Shown piece by piece: positions 17,807-26,487 of a DNA stretch of 64,000 nt; position 1 is the first letter of the stretch; the number at the start of each line of letters is the position of its first letter. Position numbers and translations under genes: made by a program. Below the pieces are notes generated by a model. The model ran no database searches and was not told where the DNA came from. It saw only the letters and a program-made list of their open reading frames with translations. Source of the stretch: Gordonia polyisoprenivorans NBRC 16320 = JCM 10675 (GTDB lineage: Bacteria > Actinomycetota > Actinomycetes > Mycobacteriales > Mycobacteriaceae). Where the stretch lies: positions 103,058 through 167,057 of the forward strand of contig NZ_BAEI01000075.1 in the NCBI RefSeq assembly GCF_000241325.1, given 5' to 3'.

Positions 17807-17895
17807 CGGAGGCGAGAGGATTTGAACCTCCGGTCCCGTTTTAGCGAGACAACTCATTAGCAGTGAGTCCCATTCGGCCGCTCTGGCACGCCTCC
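17807..17895 (-). tRNA. tRNA-Ser (anticodon GCT)
   Basis: 89-nt class II tRNA. Acceptor stem GGAGGCG/CGCCTCC, discriminator G, anticodon stem-loop ACTCA-CTGCTAA-TGAGT giving GCT, a long variable arm and T-loop GGTTCAAATCC. CCA is not encoded. It lies 75 bases upstream of tRNA-Arg on the same strand. Confidence 0.95.
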
Positions 17896-18026
17896 TAGCG
17901 GAGTCCTTTCGAACTGCCGAAGCGAAAGATTACACACCGCCCGGCGGCAGAAGCAAACCGCGCGGTCAGAGCCGGATCGCCGGGTCCGGGCATCGTCCGC
18001 CACGACCGTGGACCTACAGTTGGACG

Positions 18027-19091
18027 GTGACCTTTCGCATCCGTCCCGACCTCGCCGACCTGCCCGTCTACGTTCCCGGCAAGACGTTCCCGGACGCGGT
18101 GAAACTTGCCAGCAACGAGGTCACCTTCGGTCCGCTCCCCTCGGTTCTGCAAGCGATTTCACATGCCGCGTCCGGTGTGAACCGATACCCCGACAACGGG
18201 ATGGTCGAGTTGACCGACGCGTTGGCGAAGAACCTCGGCGTCAGCCCTGAGGAAATCCAGGTCGGTTGCGGATCGGTGATCCTCTGCCAGAACCTGATCC
18301 TGATCACCTGCCGCCCCGGCGACGAGGTCGTCTTCGGCTGGCGCTCCTTCGAGACCTATCCCCTCGCGACGCGGCTCGTCGGGGCGACGCCCGTTCAGGT
18401 GCCTCTCACCGGCGACGACGTGCACGATCTTGCGGCGATGGCCGACGCGATCACCGACCGCACCCGCCTGATCTTCGTCTGCAACCCCAACAACCCGACC
18501 GGGACCGTGGTCACCGCCGACGATCTACGCGCCTTCCTGCAGTCGGTGCCGTCGGACATCGTCGTCGCCCTCGACGAGGCGTACCTCGAGTACACCCGCC
18601 TCGACGACGACCACGCCTACGACGCTCTCGAGTTGCGCCGCGAGTTCCCGAACCTGGTCGCGTTGCGCACGTTCTCCAAGGCGTACGGGCTCGCCGGCCT
18701 GCGCGTCGGGTACGCGATCGGCGATCCGGAGATCATCACCGCCCTGGGTAAGGCGCATGTGCCGTTCTCGGTCAACAGCGTCGCGCAGGCCGCAGCTCTG
18801 GCCTGCCTGGAGGCCGGCGACGAGCTACTCGAGCGCACCGACGCGGTGGTCGCCGAGCGTCGGCGGGTCACCGAGCGGCTCCGCGCCGCCGGTTACCGGG
18901 TACCCGACTCGCAGGCGAATTTCGTGTGGCTCGACCTCGCCGAGAGGTCGTCGGAGTTCGCGCGCGCGGCAATCGATGCCGGGGTCGTGGTGCGGCCCTT
19001 CGCCGACGACGGCGTGCGGGTCACCGTCACCCATCTCGACGAGAACGACAGCTTCCTGTCCTTCGCCGAGCGGTGGATCCGCGCCGACTGA
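18027..19091 (+). CDS. pat: aromatic amino acid aminotransferase, HisC2 type
   Basis: 354-residue PLP enzyme of fold type I in the histidinol-phosphate aminotransferase family. The sequence tracks the mycobacterial HisC2/Pat protein almost throughout (LPVYVPGKT, KLASNE, VNRYPDNG, GCGSV, VCNPNNPTGT), which transaminates phenylpyruvate and 4-hydroxyphenylpyruvate. The PLP lysine is Lys218 in RTFSKAYGLAGLRVGYAIG, and the phosphate-binding arginine follows in the same segment. It complements tyrA in this window. The start is GTG; no strong ribosome site precedes it. Confidence 0.9.
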   Translation: MTFRIRPDLADLPVYVPGKTFPDAVKLASNEVTFGPLPSVLQAISHAASGVNRYPDNGMVELTDALAKNLGVSPEEIQVGCGSVILCQNLILITCRPGDEVVFGWRSFETYPLATRLVGATPVQVPLTGDDVHDLAAMADAITDRTRLIFVCNPNNPTGTVVTADDLRAFLQSVPSDIVVALDEAYLEYTRLDDDHAYDALELRREFPNLVALRTFSKAYGLAGLRVGYAIGDPEIITALGKAHVPFSVNSVAQAAALACLEAGDELLERTDAVVAERRRVTERLRAAGYRVPDSQANFVWLDLAERSSEFARAAIDAGVVVRPFADDGVRVTVTHLDENDSFLSFAERWIRAD

Positions 19092-19122
19092 GGTCTGCGG
19101 CGGCACCGCTACGGCAGGCGGC

Positions 19123-20124
19123 TCAGTACAGGTGCCGCGAGACCGTTCCCCAGGCGGCGGGCAGGTCCTGCTCCCAGTAGGCCCAGGTGTGCGTGCCGAT
19201 CAGGCGGAAGCCGTCGGTGTAGGGCACGTTGTGGGTGCGCAGGTCCCACGCGAACTCCAGTGAGCATCGGTAGGCGCCGGCCTCCAACGCCGAGGACGAC
19301 GCGGTGACCGCTGCGGGCGGACCCTCGTCGGGCTCGATGCGACGCGTGATGTCCAGTGGGCCGATGGCGCCGGAGCCGGCGGAGATGAAGATGTCCTTGC
19401 CGCGCAACGCGTTCAGATGCAGGCTCGGGTCGTGCGCCTGCCAGCCGACGGACCCGAACGGGCCCCACATGTTGGTGGCGTCGCCGCCGTCGCGACCGAC
19501 GGTGGTGCGCACGTAGGCCTCGTTGGCCGCCCCGGACACCGGCGGGCACCCACTGAGCGACGCGAGACCCGAATACAGCTCGGGATGACGGATGGCCAGC
19601 GCGAACGACGCCTGTCCGCCCATCGACAACCCGATCACCGCGTTGCGGCCGTTGCCGTTGAACCGCGAATTGATCAGCGGGGGAAGTTCTTTGGTGAGGA
19701 AGGTCTCCCACATCGGCTTACCCAGCTTGGGGTCGGCGTGCTGCCAGTCGGTGTAGAACGTGCCCGCTCCGCCGACCGGGAGGACGACGTTGACGTTCTT
19801 GTTCGCGAAGAACGCGCCGGCGTGGCCCTTGGTGATCCAGTCGCTGACGTCGCCGTCGGCACCGGCGCCGTCGAGCATGTAGACGGTCGGGCGCGGACCA
19901 CTGGAGTACGCCGGGGTCAGCACGCTGACCTTGATGCGCTGTTTCATCGACGGAGAATCCACCCAGACGTCGGTGCGCAATTCGCTCATCGGCTTGGTGG
20001 TGACGATGCGCGCCTCGACGCGTGGCGCCGCGTCCGCCACTGCTGGACCGAGCAAACCCGCACCCAGGACGCCGACGCCGAGTATGGTCGCCACCATTGC
20101 GGCCACTCGCCTTGTGCCCATCAT
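19123..20124 (-). CDS. secreted antigen-85-like esterase
   Basis: 333-residue alpha/beta hydrolase of the esterase D/antigen 85 superfamily. The first 32 residues form a Sec signal peptide (basic MMGTRR, hydrophobic core, AVADA before the likely cut). The nucleophile is Ser167 in GLSMGGQAS; the acid lies in the following half, and the histidine is in GTHTWAYWEQDLPAAW close to the C-terminus, as in mycolyltransferases. Such enzymes move mycolates between trehalose and the cell wall; simple esterase activity is an alternative. The start preferred has GAGG upstream; the ATG at 20136 is also possible. Confidence 0.85.
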   Translation of the reverse strand: MMGTRRVAAMVATILGVGVLGAGLLGPAVADAAPRVEARIVTTKPMSELRTDVWVDSPSMKQRIKVSVLTPAYSSGPRPTVYMLDGAGADGDVSDWITKGHAGAFFANKNVNVVLPVGGAGTFYTDWQHADPKLGKPMWETFLTKELPPLINSRFNGNGRNAVIGLSMGGQASFALAIRHPELYSGLASLSGCPPVSGAANEAYVRTTVGRDGGDATNMWGPFGSVGWQAHDPSLHLNALRGKDIFISAGSGAIGPLDITRRIEPDEGPPAAVTASSSALEAGAYRCSLEFAWDLRTHNVPYTDGFRLIGTHTWAYWEQDLPAAWGTVSRHLY

Positions 20125-20303
20125 CAATAACCTCATCCCACCCGCCGACGGCGGTAGCCCACGAACGCATTGCGGTACCGCACTTCGCAGGTACACCGCC
20201 CCCCATTATCGGGGACGCCGCGCGGATGGAAGACTACTAGCGGGTAACAAAAGCGTGAAGACCCGAACGTGTTTTCACAGCCGGCATTCAGGAGCGTGGG
20301 TCA

Positions 20304-20783
20304 GTGAGTACCGCAAACACCGGCCGCAACTCAGCAAACATCGCAGGTGAGAGCGGTTTGGGCGCACACGAATTCGCGTTCACCGCGGAGGTCGGGGTGC
20401 GTTGGTCGGACATGGATGCTTTTGGTCACATCAACCATGCCCGGATGGTCACGCTCATGGAGGAAGCCCGGATTGCGTGGCTGCTCTCCGCCGGCGAGGA
20501 GTACACCCCGCTGATCAAGAGCGCGATGATCGTGCACGTCGAGATCCGATATCAGAGTCAGCTCCGCCACGAGGACTCGCCGTTGCGCATCGGCATGTGG
20601 ATCAAGGGTTTTCGGTCCGTCGACTTCACGATCGGCTACGAGATCCGGGGTGCGCATGCCGATCCGGTGAGTAAACCGGCATGTGTTGCGAGCACTCAGA
20701 TGGCTGTCGTCGACGTCGAGGCGCACAGTTTGCGTCGCCTCACCGATACCGAGAAGGGTTACTTGCGCGCCTGGTCACGCTGA
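20304..20783 (+). CDS. acyl-CoA thioesterase, hotdog fold (4HBT type)
   Basis: 159-residue single hotdog domain. The catalytic signature VRWSDMDAFGHINHARM near residue 32 contains the aspartate and helix pattern of 4-hydroxybenzoyl-CoA-type thioesterases, and EIRYQSQLRHEDSPLRIG follows. The substrate is not evident. GTG start behind AGGAG with a rather long spacer. It is divergent from the antigen-85-like gene. Confidence 0.85.
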   Translation: MSTANTGRNSANIAGESGLGAHEFAFTAEVGVRWSDMDAFGHINHARMVTLMEEARIAWLLSAGEEYTPLIKSAMIVHVEIRYQSQLRHEDSPLRIGMWIKGFRSVDFTIGYEIRGAHADPVSKPACVASTQMAVVDVEAHSLRRLTDTEKGYLRAWSR

Positions 20784-20805
20784 CCGCGGTCGAGCGACTT
20801 GGTGG

Positions 20806-22047
20806 TCAGGACGGTTCGTACCGTGCGGGGAGTTCCCGCGGAACCGCCGGCGAGAGACGAGAGATGTTTCCCTGCAACACATCCCGATAAATTCGTAGCT
20901 GTTCCTCACCACTGCGGACCTGTTCGGAGAGTCGCTTGGCATTGTCCATCGAGATCTCGCGATCACCGGACCGGGCGACCAGGGCATCGATCCGGTCGTC
21001 GATCGTCGCGGCCTTGTTGTATTCGGCCAGAATCCGCAATTCCGTTGCCGCGGACTCGACGACGTGCGCAACGTCGGACAACGCCTGTACCCGATCGATC
21101 AGCTCGGACCACACCGGCCGCAGCGTGGTCTCGCGGCGGTCGATCTGCTCGGCGAAGGCCTGGTCGAAGCCACCATTGCGCTTGGCCCGGTCCAGGTCGA
21201 CGCGCACCGCACGCAAGGCGATGACGTCGGCGGCGATCTCGGCGAGTTCGGAGTGCAGGTTCACCTGCGTCCGCTGCACCGCGAAATGGTCTGAGCGCCA
21301 AGCAGGATTGGTCATGATCCGGTCGTAATAGTGGCCGGCGATGAACAGCAGCGCCTCGTATCCGTCGACGAAGTTCGCCGACCCGGGCACCGCGGGCGCC
21401 TGGGCGTCGCGATCGGTCGCCGCGGTGACCTGCTCGGCCCACTGCTCGACCTGACGATTCCCGGACCGCGCCGCAACCTGCCCGACGACGCCGGCGATGC
21501 GCTCGACCGCGACGGTGCCCGCCCGGCGCACCGCGCGCATCGTGCCCACGTTGGGGGTCGGCGTACACAGCAGCCCGGCGAAGAGCCGTTCGCGCTCGTC
21601 GAGTTCGAGATACACATTCTCGCGACGTTCGCGGCGGATGGCACGGGTACTGCCGGCGAAGACACCCTTACCGGTGACGAAAGCCTTGTGCGCGTCCTCG
21701 CGGCGCCGGACCAGCCCGTTGAGACGGTTACGCATCACCGCGGCGATCACACCGGGCACCATCGGACCCGACTGCTGCGCCTCGAGCTGGACGATGGCCC
21801 GCTGCAGACGCCGCATCTCGCCGAAGCCACCCGGCACGATCGGCAACGGCAGACCTGTGGACACGCGGCGAATGACGATCGCCCGGCCCGTCGGAGTCAG
21901 ATAGCCGGACGCGACCAGGATCGCGGCCACATCGGACAGTTCCGGCCGTTCACCGGGCATCGCCGACCGGTCACACCACTGCCGGATCTCCCCGCTGCTC
22001 GGGCCGCTGATCCGTGCCGCCCCCCGCATTCCGCCGTCGTCGATCAT
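20806..22047 (-). CDS. uncharacterised 413-residue protein
   Basis: I do not recognise a family. The protein is soluble, without signal peptide or membrane segment, Arg- and Glu-rich and mostly helical. An N-terminal part (residues 30-100) could be a winged helix: DVAAILVASGYLTPTGRAIV resembles a recognition-helix region. The central part holds ERRENVYLELDERERLFAGL, and the C-terminal 150 residues look coiled-coil with alternating DRRETTLRPVWSELIDRVQ segments. It is convergent with the thioesterase gene and lies 62 bases from the acyltransferase gene on the same strand. The composition argues that it is a real gene. Confidence 0.7.
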   Translation of the reverse strand: MIDDGGMRGAARISGPSSGEIRQWCDRSAMPGERPELSDVAAILVASGYLTPTGRAIVIRRVSTGLPLPIVPGGFGEMRRLQRAIVQLEAQQSGPMVPGVIAAVMRNRLNGLVRRREDAHKAFVTGKGVFAGSTRAIRRERRENVYLELDERERLFAGLLCTPTPNVGTMRAVRRAGTVAVERIAGVVGQVAARSGNRQVEQWAEQVTAATDRDAQAPAVPGSANFVDGYEALLFIAGHYYDRIMTNPAWRSDHFAVQRTQVNLHSELAEIAADVIALRAVRVDLDRAKRNGGFDQAFAEQIDRRETTLRPVWSELIDRVQALSDVAHVVESAATELRILAEYNKAATIDDRIDALVARSGDREISMDNAKRLSEQVRSGEEQLRIYRDVLQGNISRLSPAVPRELPARYEPS

Positions 22048-22109
22048 GTACCCGCCTCGTCACCCTGCTTGTCGGCCATGCTGCTTCTGCGCCGTCTTGC
22101 TCACCCATG

Positions 22110-23255
22110 CTACCTGCGGGAACCGACGGTCCCGGGTGTCCGCGCACGCCACAGCGGCGAGGTCACACGGTGCAGCGCCCACGCAAGCACGACGCTGATG
22201 ACCGCGGTGAGACCGAACGCGATCAGCACGTTTCCGCTGAACACGTGGTAGCCGAGCGCGGCCATGACCACCTCGAGAACAACGACGTGCACGCAGAACA
22301 GCTCGTAGGAGACCTCACCGAGGAACACCATCGGTCGGCTGGCACACACCCGCGCCCACCAGGACCGCTGATCGGCCCCGGTGAGCGGGCCGACGAGACC
22401 GACGGCGATCACCAGATACAACACGTGCTTGACGATCGTCGCCGACGCAGTGGTCGGGGTGATCGTCGGCTCCCCCGCGATCGAGCCCCCGGACACCAGA
22501 AACGCGGCGATCGCGATGCCCACCCACGCGGTGGTGTTCCACCGGCGGATCAGCGGTGCGCAGGCCGCGAGCAACATGCCGCCGACGAACCAGCCGAAGA
22601 ATGCCGGCGCCCACAAACGTGCTGTCGGATTCACCCCTGCACTGCCCGCGACGATCACCGACCACACGGGGCTGACCAGCAACAACGGCACCAGCGCCGC
22701 GATGAGTAGATCCGGTCGCCACCCGCCGCGCCTGCCCGCCACACGCATCACACCGACGACGACGACCCAGCCGATCAGCGGCAGGACCAGGTAGAACACG
22801 ACTTCGGCTGCCAGGCTCCACATCTGCGTCAGCCCGGAGTGCAGGTGCCCGAACCCGTACGCCTGCGTCAGCGTCATGTTGCGCAGGAATCCCGACCAAC
22901 CGGTGCCGGTCGGTGACGCCTCGCCGCCGGGTGGGGCGATGGCATACAGCAAATAGACGCCGATCACGGTGATCCAGTACGCGGGCAGGATGCGTCGTGC
23001 CCGGTGCCAGAAGTAGCGTCCGACGCCTGGCAGTTGCGTGTCGCGGGTGTTCTCGCGCGCCGCCCGCACCCATGGCGTGAACAACAGGTACCCCGAGAGC
23101 ACGAAGAAGATCGCGACCCCGATCTCGAAGCGCGCGAACAGTCGGCCGACGTAGTCATCGGTGTAGTGCCCGGTCCAGAACGCGGCGTGGGTCAGACACA
23201 CCGACAGCGCGGCGATCGTGCGCACGCCGGTGAGTGAGGGAACGCGCGAGGCCAT
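22110..23255 (-). CDS. membrane acyltransferase, OafA/acyltransferase-3 family
   Basis: 381 residues with about ten membrane helices. It begins with the family signature LTGVRTIAALSVCLTHAAFW, with the conserved histidine, followed by FFVLSGYLLFTPW and YFWHRARRILPAYW. Members O-acylate extracellular sugars, peptidoglycan or lipids; the acceptor here is unknown. A longer reading upstream is only the antisense of the CorA gene region. It is divergent from the CorA-type gene with a 58-base gap. Confidence 0.9.
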   Translation of the reverse strand: MASRVPSLTGVRTIAALSVCLTHAAFWTGHYTDDYVGRLFARFEIGVAIFFVLSGYLLFTPWVRAARENTRDTQLPGVGRYFWHRARRILPAYWITVIGVYLLYAIAPPGGEASPTGTGWSGFLRNMTLTQAYGFGHLHSGLTQMWSLAAEVVFYLVLPLIGWVVVVGVMRVAGRRGGWRPDLLIAALVPLLLVSPVWSVIVAGSAGVNPTARLWAPAFFGWFVGGMLLAACAPLIRRWNTTAWVGIAIAAFLVSGGSIAGEPTITPTTASATIVKHVLYLVIAVGLVGPLTGADQRSWWARVCASRPMVFLGEVSYELFCVHVVVLEVVMAALGYHVFSGNVLIAFGLTAVISVVLAWALHRVTSPLWRARTPGTVGSRR

Positions 23256-23313
23256 GCGCCGATCCTGCCAGCCGCTGCGCCGCCCACCGCGCAGGTGGTG
23301 GCACGATGATGCC

Positions 23314-24405
23314 ATGGCGGGCACACCGGATCCGGATCGCGGAACGCGCATTCGCGGCCAGATCTGGAAGAAGGGCCAGAAGGTCGACGGCTTCTCGATC
23401 GACGGCATCTCCGATCATCTCGACTGCGCCGACACGCTCATCTGGGCCGATCTCGACTGCCCATCTCACGACGATCTGACAGCGCTGGCACAAGAACTCG
23501 ACCTCAACAGCTTTGCGATCGAGGACACGATCGCCGCCGCCGAGCGCGTCAAGACCGTGAATTACCGCGACTACACATTCATGACCGTCTACGCGATCAC
23601 CGCCGCCCCGACCGGTGACGACGCGAACCCGTCGGCGGGCGACGAGAACCCGACGGCCCGCGACGCAGCGCGTCCGGATCAGCACTCCCCGTACGCGCAA
23701 CGCGCCAAGTCCTTTGTTCTGCATCGCATTTCGATATTCGTGAAGCAAAACGCGTTGATCACGGTGCGGATGACACCGGGATTCGACATCTCCGTGGTGA
23801 CCCAGCGGTGGGAGGAGATCGGCGGCGAACAGTACGGCATCGGCGCGTTGCTGCACGGTCTGCTCGACGTGGTCGTCGACGGTCACTTCGACGCGGTCCA
23901 GCGCCTCGACAACGACATCGAGGATCTCGAGGCCCTGCTCTTCGACGAGTCCGTCGCCGCTCGAACACTGCAGCGCCGAACCTACGATCTCCGTAAGGAT
24001 CTCGTGCTTCTGCGTCGAGTCGTGGTGCCCATGCGCGAGGTCATCGCGGCCATCCAGCGTCACCGCTACGAGAACGAGGCGCCACCGGAACTCGACCCCC
24101 ACTTCTCCGACCTCTACGACCACGCGCTGCGTGCGGCGGAGTGGACAGAATCGTTGCGCGACATGGTCACCACGGTGTTCGAGACCAACCTGTCATTGGC
24201 CGACGCGCGCCTGAACACCGTGATGAAGAAGCTGACGGGGTGGGCCGCGATCATCGCCGTGCCCACCGCCATCACCGGCTTCTACGGGCAGAACGTCTCG
24301 TTCCCGTTCTTCCAGACCACCACCGGCTTCGTGGTCAGCTCGGTGTTGATCGTGGTCACCGTGATCGCCCTGTACACCACGTTCAAGCGGCGAGACTGGT
24401 TGTAG
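23314..24405 (+). CDS. corA: CorA-type divalent metal channel
   Basis: 363-residue homologue of the pentameric magnesium/cobalt channel. A large N-terminal cytoplasmic domain contains long helices (LYDHALRAAEWTESLRDMVT, then NLSLADARLNTVMKKLTGWA), and two transmembrane helices end the protein with a basic KRRDW tail. The pore-loop signature reads YGQN instead of the classical YGMN, a variant I recall from other actinobacterial CorA proteins. An acidic hydrophilic insert lies near residues 98-130. The start is ATG at MAGTPDPD. Confidence 0.9.
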   Translation: MAGTPDPDRGTRIRGQIWKKGQKVDGFSIDGISDHLDCADTLIWADLDCPSHDDLTALAQELDLNSFAIEDTIAAAERVKTVNYRDYTFMTVYAITAAPTGDDANPSAGDENPTARDAARPDQHSPYAQRAKSFVLHRISIFVKQNALITVRMTPGFDISVVTQRWEEIGGEQYGIGALLHGLLDVVVDGHFDAVQRLDNDIEDLEALLFDESVAARTLQRRTYDLRKDLVLLRRVVVPMREVIAAIQRHRYENEAPPELDPHFSDLYDHALRAAEWTESLRDMVTTVFETNLSLADARLNTVMKKLTGWAAIIAVPTAITGFYGQNVSFPFFQTTTGFVVSSVLIVVTVIALYTTFKRRDWL

Positions 24406-24765
24406 TCCAGCGCACTATGCTTGCACCTTTCTTCGATGCACGAACCCTTTCACCCCGTTGGTCGAGAACCCTTCCTCCGATGGTCGGGCGGTTCCAGCAC
24501 GTGGCGCTCGCCCCTCCCCCGATGGTCGAGGTGCGAGCCGCATGCGGCGAGCCTCGAGACCCTGGTGAGATGACAAGTATCGCAACCACATCCACTACCC
24601 ACTCGACGCAATGAAGCGCCCGGTCGACGTAATTCGACGCCCGGTCGATGAGTAGAAAAGTTGCCCACAGATTTTGTCGGACCGACCGCTGCCGGGCCGG
24701 TTTTGTCGGTACCCCTTCGTACACTTGTGCCCATAAGTCCGATCGCGGGAGGGGAGGTTATTCAG
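24406..24765. other. 360-base intergenic region with dispersed repeat
   Basis: Holds no convincing gene. The first half contains the dispersed repeat listed at 24457-24573. The second half has two direct repeats, TTTTGTCGG-ACC at 24673 and 24702 and CGCCCGGTCGA at about 24618 and 24637, and ends in the GGGAGGGGAGG ribosome site of the HNH gene. The promoter of the HNH gene should lie here, but I cannot assign -35 and -10 boxes with correct spacing. Confidence 0.6.
24457..24573 (+). repeat. dispersed palindromic repeat, copy A
   Basis: Three spaced TGGTCG-type units (24458, 24480, 24523) lead into a hairpin core: TCGAGG (24526-24531), 20 bases, CCTCGA (24552-24557). The interval contains a perfect 12-base palindrome GCCGCATGCGGC. 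Orientation is plus, 5' of the HNH gene. Related copies lie at 26374, 47993, 48082 and 62818. Confidence 0.85.
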
Positions 24766-26358
24766 ATGTCGAGTGTGCTGACGTTCACCGATCCGGATGC
24801 CGACGCCGCCGCGATCACAGCCATGTCGCGCGACGAGCTCACCGAGACCGGCCCGGACCTGCTACGCGAGTCCCGCAAATACGAAGCCCGGACGGTGCTT
24901 GCTGCCGCCGCGCTGGCGGATCGGGTGTACCGCGAGCGTTTGGCGGGCCAGTCCGAGGTCGAGGTGTGGGGCTCGGTGATCGAGCACGCCGACAAACTCG
25001 CACGCGCCGAAGTGTCTCTGCAGTTCAAGATCTCCCGCAGTAAGGCCGGCAGCTGGATAGCGCTGGCGGATCTGTTGGAGAAGTTCCCGCTCATCCGCGC
25101 CGCCTACCTGAACGGGGAACTCTCCACCAACCGGGCCTCGATCATGGCGCGCGCCGCCCAACGTGGCGTGGACACCGACACCGACACCGACACCGACAGC
25201 AACGACGCCGGTGACGAGTCCGAGATGTCGTTCGAAGAGATCGTCCTGGACTACGGGTCCCGCGCCACCACCGACCCAGTGCTGTCGCAACAACTCGACG
25301 CCGCACTGATTTCGATGAACCCCGACAGTGTCACCGAGGAACGCGAAGACATCGCCGACCTGGTGGGACACGTGACCATCACCCCCGATGTTGCGGGGCA
25401 CTCCTCTCTGGATGCGGTTGTTCCCGCCCATTACGGGGTGTTTCTCACGACGCAGATCAACGCCCTCATTGACGAACGGACCTGCCGCAAGGACCCCCGC
25501 CGCGTGGGATCGCTGCGGGTGATCGCACTCGGGGAGATCACCGGCGTGCCAGGAGCCCGGCTCGACTGCGAATGCGGCCAAGATGATTGCCCGAAACGAG
25601 GTAGCGGCACCGACAGCAACGGGTCGGCCGAAACACCCTCTGACGCCGAGGATGCGGCAGCGTGGGACGACCTGCTACCCGAACCTGCCGACGCCGACGC
25701 TCCCGCAGTCGAGTTGGTTGAGTTGGTCGAGCCGGTCGCCGAACCCGAGATCCCCGACCCGATGAATCCACCGACGCCGGAAGAGGTTCCGGTGTCGTTC
25801 GGACGGGCCCTGGTCGTACCCGGCGCACCCGTACTGACCGTGTTGAAGGACCCGGACGGGATTCTCGTACCGCGGTTGCAGGGATACGGGCCCATCGACC
25901 GCGATTACGCCGCTACTTTGGCCGAGGTCGCGAAGACCATCCATTACCCCGAATCCGTACGCACGGCTGGACCACTCATCCCGCAGATCTCCGACCGCGC
26001 ACAGGCACCGCCGGCGGATCCGACCGGGCACGGTGGTCACACCGTGCCGCCACCTGGGGCATTGACCTATGCACCCAGCGCCGCCCTGCGCGCTGAGGTG
26101 CTGGCCAACGATGCCTGGTGCCGATACCCGTACTGCGGGATGCCGTCACACCTGTGCGACCTCGATCATTGGCGACCCTTCAACCACACCGACCCCGAGG
26201 CCGGAGGCTGGACGGTGCTCGGCGACCTGATCCCGCTGTGTCGGGCTGATCATCAGCGGAAGCATCTTGGGGAGTGGGTGCCGACGCTCTACGCCGATCG
26301 GAGGGTGGAGTGGCGGAGCAAGTGGACGGGGCAGGTGATCGTTACCTACCCACGGTGA
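24766..26358 (+). CDS. DUF222 / HNH endonuclease-like protein (13E12 type)
   Basis: 530 residues. The N-terminal DUF222 region (about 20-270) is helical and ends in a cysteine cluster CECGQDDC. An acidic Pro/Glu-rich linker follows, then a C-terminal HNH nuclease motif with Cys452, Cys457, DLDHWRP (467-468 the catalytic Asp-His), FNH and HQRKH at 496-500. The family resembles the REP13E12 proteins of mycobacteria; its biological role is not known. A hexamer repeat (GACACC four times, 25171-25194) encodes TDTDTDTD. The gene is bracketed by inverted copies of the dispersed repeat, and a close paralogue lies at the right window edge. Confidence 0.9.
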   Translation: MSSVLTFTDPDADAAAITAMSRDELTETGPDLLRESRKYEARTVLAAAALADRVYRERLAGQSEVEVWGSVIEHADKLARAEVSLQFKISRSKAGSWIALADLLEKFPLIRAAYLNGELSTNRASIMARAAQRGVDTDTDTDTDSNDAGDESEMSFEEIVLDYGSRATTDPVLSQQLDAALISMNPDSVTEEREDIADLVGHVTITPDVAGHSSLDAVVPAHYGVFLTTQINALIDERTCRKDPRRVGSLRVIALGEITGVPGARLDCECGQDDCPKRGSGTDSNGSAETPSDAEDAAAWDDLLPEPADADAPAVELVELVEPVAEPEIPDPMNPPTPEEVPVSFGRALVVPGAPVLTVLKDPDGILVPRLQGYGPIDRDYAATLAEVAKTIHYPESVRTAGPLIPQISDRAQAPPADPTGHGGHTVPPPGALTYAPSAALRAEVLANDAWCRYPYCGMPSHLCDLDHWRPFNHTDPEAGGWTVLGDLIPLCRADHQRKHLGEWVPTLYADRRVEWRSKWTGQVIVTYPR

Positions 26359-26373
26359 CGGGGTTTCGCTGTG

Positions 26374-26468
26374 GGATGGAACCAGCTGTGACTCACCGGG
26401 TCTCGAGGCTCCTCGCTAGCGCTCGTCGCACCTCGACCACCAAGAAAAGGCACCTCGACCATCGGGGG
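26374..26468 (-). repeat. dispersed palindromic repeat, copy B
   Basis: Inverted relative to copy A and starting 15 bases behind the HNH stop. The hairpin core has TCGAGG (26403-26408), 22 bases with the palindrome CGCTAGCG (26414-26421), then CCTCGA (26431-26436). The outer part carries tandem CACCTCGACCA units. Together with GGATGGAACCAGCTGTG it is shared almost base for base with copy D behind the second HNH gene. Confidence 0.85.
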
Positions 26469-26487
26469 TTCCGACGACCCGGATCTC

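Noticed and set aside
17659..17895. tRNA cluster as a phage or island attachment site
   Set aside because: No integrase gene, no partial tRNA copy and no change in gene content beside the tRNAs.
24766..26358. The HNH gene as an insertion sequence or group II intron component
   Set aside because: No transposase or reverse-transcriptase domain, no target duplication seen; only the flanking inverted repeats support mobility, so it is reported as a finding and not called a mobile element.
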